In this document: positions 57,503 through 64,000 of the stretch, piece by piece
Layout: each line of letters opens with the position of its first letter
Numbering within the stretch: position 1 is the first letter of the stretch
NCBI RefSeq assembly: GCF_026151205.1
Contig: NC_087081.1
Span: 6,939,246-7,003,245, forward strand
From: Bolinopsis microptera
Lineage: Eukaryota; Ctenophora; Tentaculata; Lobata; Bolinopsidae
DNA: 64,000 nt
Direction of reading: 5' to 3'
Notes under the pieces: model-generated
Told to the model about the DNA's origin: nothing
Database searches by the model: none
The model's input: the letters and a program-made list of their open reading frames with translations, nothing else
Program-made: the position numbers and the translations under genes

Positions 57503-59160
57503 CTACGGGTATATGGCCCCCAGAATATAGGTGGCCCCCAAAATATAGGTCATGTTAGTGGATACAGTTCTAACCAAGATAAGCGATACTAATGGGATAT
57601 GTTACTGCTAGGTTCGAGTAAAACATGTAACTTATGTTTCTGGATAAAAATTTTGGACCTACATGAGGTATTTTGGTATATTTGGTCATGACAGCGAAAG
57701 ATTTAAACGATGTTGTCATTTTCTAGAGGGGTAAATATGGCGAAAAATTGTCATGACAAAAATCTGTCCAACACATGCCATTAAGACTACTGGTATGAGT
57801 ATAAGTATTATTTTAAGCTATCTTTTCATCGAGACATCTGCAAACTGACAATTTGGAAAAAAGTTATGGCCACCACAATTTTACGGGCCCCCAGAATATA
57901 GGTCTATACGACCCCCAGAATATAGGTTGGTCAAAAACCCTGAACATGCCCAAAACCATGCTTTGGGATGCTCTACTTGTAGCTACTAGTCTCCTGAACC
58001 CACATATCAAGTTTTATCAAAATTGGATAAAAATTGGCCGAGTTATGGGATAAAAACAAAAACCATATGCCCATATTTGGGCATACGCACCAAATTTGAT
58101 CGATTTTGGTCCATAAATTGGTCAAATATCAATATTTTTGAATGAAACCAACTTTATATGGAAGGTAAGCATATATTACACATTCTCTATGATTATCAGC
58201 TCAATATCTACCTAACTGTGGATTCTGTGTTCAAATAATCGCAAAAAATGAACAAAATCGCCCATATCTCAAACTGACTTCGCTCAAAACAATAGAACTC
58301 AATAGGGTTTCAATATTTTCACATGAAATTTTCAGAATCAACGTAGAATTGTCTCATGACCTTAAGTTTTGGGACAGAATTTTGAGTTAGGCCTTTAAAA
58401 AAATTTGGCGGCCAAAAATGTCTGATTTACAGTCATTGAGGTGCACATTGTATTGATACAGATAAAAACAGCCCCCCTCAATCATATCTAGGGACACTCC
58501 TTCAATCTTATTTAAGTATTTAGTTAAGATCCCTACTAAATGAGTGCATGAAAGCTTTTTAACAAGTAAAATTAAAGATTTTACTCATTACGGGTATATG
58601 GCCCCCAGAATATAGGTTTAAAAAAAAAAATAGCGACCAAGATTCTGCATTTTCTCTGTCACCCTGAGCATTAAGGAATGTGGGGTAGTGATGAGAAACA
58701 GTTAAAGAACATATGCTGAAGAGATGGCATCATCAAAATGTATGAAGGTGGAGTATTTGAGGACGATTTTTGCATACCTATATTCTGGGGGCCGTAGTTT
58801 TTGATTTTTTGCTATTAAGTATACTCTAAACCAATTCAATTTAGTATCTGGAGCCATTGGCATCATCAATACAGTCTCAGCAACATATTCTGACTGCATA
58901 TAACTGTCTGTGACAATTTTAGAACAACTTAGGAACAGATGTTTGGACCTATATTCTGGGGGCCCTGTTAAAAAATGGTATTTTTACAGGTGAAAAAAAA
59001 GTACACTTAAAAACCTAATAATTATTTTCAACTACCCAAGAAACATTTAAAGGGTTATTATGTACATATTTACAGCCCTAAACATGCTTAGAAGTAGTTT
59101 TAACACCTGTTTCTAAGTGCTCAAAAAACGACCTATATTCTGGGGGCCATATACCCGTAG
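57503..59160. mobile_element. 1.66-kb TIR element with oriented internal iterons
   Basis: The left end CTACGGGTATATGGCCCCCA (continuing to GAATATAGGT) is exactly mirrored at the right end, a 30-bp TIR. The outer TA inside each end may be the target duplication. Copies of GGCCCCCAGAATATAGGT, some with one change, lie at about 57514, 57532, 57888, 57909 and 58600 in plus orientation and about 58778, 58949 and 59130 in minus orientation. No transposase ORF is seen. The iterons resemble subterminal transposase-binding repeats. The family is unknown. Confidence 0.78.
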
Positions 59161-59400
59161 TCACCCCAGAAACTATCATGATGATTTGCTATCAAATACT
59201 TGAAAATATATCGTTCATATGAGTGAAACCAAAGAACTAACACTAAATATGTAAATATAGGCCAAAATCAGTCAATAATAAAGGTTTTCAAGTTCATGCT
59301 GAGACAATATATTAAAAACACTCTGTGAAGATACATTAATACTTTGTTTATAAACACTTGATTTATAAACACACCGTGGGAAACAGTTTAAAGGGTGTCC

Positions 59401-59535
59401 GGACTCTACGGCGTAAGACTCTACGGCGGGTTAGGGTTAGGGCTAGGGTTAGGGTTAGGGTTAGGGTTAGGGTTAGGGTTAGGGTTATGGTTAGGGTTAG
59501 AGTCTCACGCCGTAGAGTCTCACGCCGCAGAGTCC
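59401..59535. repeat. Interstitial TTAGGG array between inverted repeats
   Basis: About eleven TTAGGG units (59430-59500, with GCTAGGG and TTATGG variants) lie between GGACTCTACGGCGTAAGACT (left arm, 59401-59428) and the right arm 59508-59535, a 28-bp inverted repeat with two mismatches. Each arm is itself a doubled GACTCTACGGCG motif. Confidence 0.88.
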
Positions 59536-59834
59536 CAGACCCATGTTGTTACCTTACCCTAGTAAGTCAGTACACATACGTTGGGGCTTGTTGCTCAGGT
59601 AGTTAAGATACGAATAAGAAACCTTTAAAGTTTTAACTACTATTACTTTTATGAGATCTGACAGCTTCTCTCTCTCTCTTTCTCTTATTTTCTGGGAGTA
59701 GCCTAGTTCTAACAGATACTGAGATACTCTTATATTACATATTTCTAGTAGATATTATAATAGCATGTAACCTTATTCTAGTAGATATTGCTGTGTAGTA
59801 CGTTACCTTATTGCATATTACACGTGTAACTTTA

Positions 59835-59965
59835 TTACATACGACCCACTGGGTGGCCTAGAAGTTAACACCAGACCATTAGACCATACGACCCACTGGG
59901 TGGCCTAGAAGTTAACACAAGACCATACGACCCACTGTGTGGCCTAAAAGTTAACACCAGACCAT
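59835..59965 (+). repeat. Tandem repeat, ~40-bp unit, 3 copies, with A-box-like core
   Basis: CATACGACCCACTGGGTGGC and CTAGAAGTTAACACCAGACC repeat three times. GGTGGCCTAGAAGTTAAC resembles the A box of tRNA-derived SINE heads. No B box follows. Confidence 0.75.
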
Positions 59966-59999
59966 ACCTTGTGACTGATAAGAAGTAAATATTATGTAA

Positions 60000-60330
60000 T
60001 CCTACTGGGACCCTACTATGGTTACTTAAAGTTATTGTTACTTTACTGTGCTATGGTAACGTTAATAGTTAACGTTAATAGATAAGTCTTGCTAACTTTA
60101 CTAATTACTACGATAATATTGCTACGATAACGTTACTATGGTTTAAAAGATACTATGATTTAATGGTTACTATGGTTAAACTATTACATTGTTACTAAGG
60201 TTACTATGGTTACTATGGAACTACTATGTTTAGTGTTTACTATGGTTACTATCAACTATGTTTACTTAGATTACTTAGATTACTGAATTTACCTGGTAAC
60301 TGGTAATATTGTCAGAGTAAACAAATACCA
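60000..60330 (+). repeat. Degenerate GTTACTATGG-rich stretch
   Basis: GGTTACTATGGTTACTATG-like words recur irregularly; no clean period or gene was found. Confidence 0.55.
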
Positions 60331-60335
60331 CCCAC

Positions 60336-61152
60336 TCAATTAACTGAGTAGAGTGCGGGGATATCAATTAACTGAGTAGAGTGCGGGGATATCAATTAAC
60401 TGAGTAGAGTGCGGGGATATCAATTAACTGAGTAGAGTGCGGGGATATCAATTAACTGAGTAGAGTGCGGGGATATCAATTAACTGAGTAGAGTGCGGGG
60501 ATATCAATTAACTGAGTAGAGTGCGGGGATATCAATTAACTGAGTAGAGTGCGGGGATATCAATTAACTGAGTAGAGTGCGGGGATATCAATTAACTGAG
60601 TAGAGTGCGGGGATATCAATTAACTGAGTAGAGTGCGGGGATATCAATTAACTGAGTAGAGTGCGGGGATATCAATTAACTGAGTAGAGTGCGGGGATAT
60701 CAATTAACTGAGTAGAGTGCGGGGATATCAATTAACTGAGTAGAGTGCGGGGATATCAATTAACTGAGTAGAGTGCGGGGATATCAATTAACTGAGTAGA
60801 GTGCGGGGATATCAATTAACTGAGTAGAGTGCGGGGATATCAATTAACTGAGTAGAGTGCGGGGATATCAATTAACTGAGTAGAGTGCGGGGATATCAAT
60901 TAACTGAGTAGAGTGCGGGGATATCAATTAACTGAGTAGAGTGCGGGGATATCAATTAACTGAGTAGAGTGCGGGGATATCAATTAACTGAGTAGAGTGC
61001 GGGGATATCAATTAACTGAGTAGAGTGCGGGGATATCAATTAACTGAGTAGAGTGCGGGGATATCAATTAACTGAGTAGAGTGCGGGGATATCAATTAAC
61101 TGAGTAGAGTGCGGGGATATCAATTAACTGAGTAGAGTGCGGGGATATCAAT
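60336..61152 (+). repeat. Homogeneous satellite, 28-bp unit, about 29 copies
   Basis: The unit is CAATTAACTGAGTAGAGTGC plus GGGGATAT. I found no difference between copies, unlike every other array in the window, so it is either very young or under homogenisation, or inflated or collapsed in assembly. Confidence 0.98.
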
Positions 61153-62210
61153 TATGTAAACTACAATAAAGCTCTATATTAGGTCACGTCGTATCCTCAC
61201 CGTGCTATATTATGTGCGTTATTATAATATGTTGTCTGTAAGATAGAGTTGTTAAATTAAATACGGTTATGTAATAAAGTTATATAATGTAATTTTACTT
61301 TAACCTATACAAACCTATCCAAAGGGAATATAATGTTTTTAGTCCACGTAAAGTCGTTAAGTGAACATTTAATTTATCTTTCTATTTAAGAATATGACCT
61401 TTCACGACATGTAGCCGAGAAATTGAAGTAGATTAGATTAATTGAAATTTAATAATTGAATTGTAGTAGCTGTCCTCCTTGATTTTATAGTGCATTTAAA
61501 AGTACCGGAATAAACAGGATATTGTGCAATAACATTACATTAAATTATCCCATTTTAAGTAATAACACTGGTTTATGATCTCGTCTCCTTTAATTGTTGT
61601 ACTATTTTTGGTATTTCCTTTACAACGCACAGCACTTTATATTGTATTTTAACATGTATTTTACATAGCCACAAACCACTTCAAACTCCACATCAACGGA
61701 AATATACAACACACATAATATCTACTCTTAAATCATATAATTTCAGATAATTTCCTAATTACATAATGAGTTAATTACATAATGATTACATGGCATCCTG
61801 TCTGCGTGTATGTAAAGACTAATCGACACACTTATAATACTAATCCGTGTGTAGTGACTACTGTATTTGTGTAGTAGTGTGACTAAGGGAAACACATGCA
61901 ATATGAGGCGCCAAATCTTCGTAAAAAACAACATCATCAGAGCCTTAAATTATGTGTTATATTATAAATTATGTGTTATATAATAGTAACTGTGCAGCTG
62001 TAGGTACTGACTACTGCGTGTGTGTGTGTATAAGCAGCGAGCACTTCCGCTACAGAATGTGGTGTCTGCGGTCAGTCTACAGTCTAATTACACTGTAGTA
62101 GATACAGTGATATTATACAGTGTAGTAAATAGAGAGAGATGTTTGATAGCTCAGGTTAGTAACTGTAGATACGTTTTGTACTTTGTAATTTGTCAAGGTG
62201 GTCTCAGTGC
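61153..62210. other. Non-coding stretch, nothing recognised
   Basis: AT-rich sequence with duplicated ATTATGTGTTATATTATAA words near 61948-61985. No exons recognised. Confidence 0.45.
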
Positions 62211-62440
62211 TTTACAATAATTTCATGGTATTGCATTCTAATTCTTAGTATTCATCCAATGCGAAATCCTAAGGTGCAGTGCCGAACAATTGTAGCAGTA
62301 TCAATTAAAACAGGGAACAATTCACTCCCATGTGAAGTGGTATCGAATGATATAGAGTCTATATATCGGCACTGCACCTTAGGATTTCGCATTGGATGAA
62401 TACTAAGAATTAGAATGCAATACCATGAAATTATTGTAAA
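62211..62440. repeat. Perfect 75-bp inverted repeat with 80-bp loop
   Basis: The left arm 62211-62285 (starting TTTACAATAATTTCATGG, ending GGTGCAGTGCCGA) and the right arm 62366-62440 are exact reverse complements over 75 bases. The loop 62286-62365 is unrelated sequence. It could be a young MITE or foldback element, or a hairpin RNA source. No clear target duplication was seen. Confidence 0.92.
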
Positions 62441-64000
62441 ATAGAGTGTGGCCGGTGACTTGTAGATGCTATGCCATAATTATTTATTTTTTATTGTTTC
62501 GTTTTTAGAGCCCTTGTACGTTTCAACTATTAAATGAACTCATTTAAAACTCATGTAAATTTGAAAAACATTAGTTAGACAATAGACAGTGATAATACAA
62601 TAAAATGTGTAGTTTCTTGTTTATGTACAATATAGTACGGTTGCTGTTGATATAGGTTGCTGTGGATATAGTTAGTAGTTACTATGGTTAGAGTATTGAT
62701 TATGCTGCGGATATCTGATTGTATGGGATTTTGTGAAAAATAGTTTTCTAAGGTCTCCGTAGTTAGTAACTATGTTAAGAACGTACTGGTTACTATGGTT
62801 ACTGGTTAATAACTAGGTAGTTACTCTAATTGAGGAGGTATAGGTTCTATAAAGATAATGCCAGTGCTTTGAACCAATATGAAGGTTGTATTATTATTAT
62901 GGTTGTATTATTATGTGTAACGTGGTTATAATCTAACATGAAGATGAGAGAATTGTGCACGTGCACTTTAATGCAGAGACATTGTTGCAACTAGTGCACG
63001 TGGTCGCGATATTGTAATCTTCAGTATAAGTAGTCCAGTATACATAATTTCACAAGTAAAATGAGTCCGTGTTCACTGCTCGCGCTATTATACTATCCAA
63101 CACACAACTAAAATCAGCTGAAATCAAGAGATTATTACACACAGAATTAGGTCAATGTACTCAGGAGTTCAGTACACAAATGTTTACATGTTTGTGTCTG
63201 CTTGTAGACTGTACTAGACAAAAGAATTATAAATAATTATAAAACTTCTGAGTTCTGTTTCCTGGCTGTATAGAGACAGATGTTTAGAAATAGTTCAGTG
63301 ATCATGGCAAACCCCCCCTCCTGTCCCCCCCCCCCACCTCAGCTCATGTCCCTTTGAGGATACATTAATATAATATCCCTGTATTGTATATAATTACTAC
63401 AGTGTTGTACAATGTTGATTACATTGTCTCATATGTCTAGAAGAACAACACACGCAGAAGCTAGGGAAGCTACGACTTACAATATGTCACATTACTATGA
63501 GTTGAGATCATATTATATTGTTATCCTTCCATAATAGCACATAATATTATTATATAACTTTATTTAAATAAAAAAAGGAACAGAAATGAACATCTTAAAG
63601 ATCTGATAAGTAGCCTAAATAAAATTAATACGGATACATGATATATTAAAACAATTTCTAAGACATGTATCACTCTAATGGTATTACACAACACTTTAGT
63701 CTTTAAATAAACCTGAGAGTGTGGAATTATGGAAGAGGGGGTATAAAACTTATTCCATGTTTAATGTTTATATCTGTAAATATTATTATGCACTTTGTAC
63801 CATTTGGTTAAAATCAATAATCATAAGAAAGTAAGAACAATTGTAAAGGAAAAGAGGCGAGAATTTTGAACATCTGTACGTCTTTTAACAAATTATAGTT
63901 GATACCGAGAAACATATTGCGCGGCGAAATGATCCCTCTCTAATTTTAATCTCGAGTCTAATATTACATTATGTACTATGAAATCAAATTGATCGGGGGT
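62441..64000. other. Non-coding stretch to the window end
   Basis: No gene recognised. It contains a poly-C tract (about 63310-63340) and E-box-like GTGCACGTGCAC at about 62956-62967. GGTTACTATGG-type words occur near 62790. Confidence 0.45.

Overview
The window is AT-rich animal genomic DNA. Its real genes are split by GT-AG introns, it carries APE-type LINEs, many short non-autonomous DNA transposons with identifiable target-site duplications (TSDs), dozens of minisatellite arrays, and a TTAGGG-type interstitial telomeric array. No bacterial-style operon is present. An invertebrate, possibly early-branching (cnidarian-like), fits the receptor and the repeat content, but the species cannot be fixed from sequence alone.

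Three host loci were found. (1) A six-exon, plus-strand EF-hand calcium sensor (20111-25103) with four canonical Ca2+-binding loops. It has two candidate first exons (20111-20415 and 21552-21823) that splice in the same phase onto the same EF-hand body. (2) A minus-strand, two-exon rhodopsin-like GPCR (28371-29646). Its last transmembrane helix and tail lie in the second exon, after a 142-bp intron. (3) A tentative plus-strand gene at 39210-43841, built from small phase-compatible exons; one contains a SUMO-type IKQE motif. The product of the third is unknown.

Layout: 1-20 kb is non-coding, with a mariner-like MITE (2 kb), a 56-copy 34-bp satellite (7.2-9.1 kb), a 1.4-kb foldback element with 638-bp near-identical arms (10.7-12.1 kb), an element with 8-bp TSDs carrying two internal 10-12-bp arrays (13.0-13.8 kb) and a 21-bp minisatellite (17.7-18.7 kb). 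20-25 kb holds the EF-hand gene, with CACGTG-containing minisatellites in an intron and just downstream. 26.5-27.5 kb has a short relative of the foldback element followed by a ~200-bp tandem repeat. 28.4-29.6 kb is the GPCR. 30.2-33.5 kb is a full-length, apparently intact RTE-like LINE with a 13-bp TSD, inserted in the end of a hAT-like element (33466-33995), which itself holds a 93-bp MITE. 34-38.9 kb is a mosaic of MITEs and LINE debris. 41.9-43.6 kb has two more MITEs; 45.1-46.1 kb a 39-bp array. 49.6-51.4 kb is a CR1/jockey-like LINE 3' end split by a 1,088-bp hAT-like element with a perfect 8-bp TSD. 53.5-61.2 kb is dominated by heptamer, 24-bp and 28-bp arrays, plus a 1.66-kb TIR element with oriented internal iterons (57.5-59.2 kb). 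A perfect 75-bp inverted repeat lies at 62.2-62.4 kb.

The genes show no sign of a shared pathway. The main interest is the density and nesting of non-autonomous transposons, two long near-perfect hairpins, and the alternative N-termini of the EF-hand protein. Exon boundaries, family assignments and element ends were read by eye; no database search was run.
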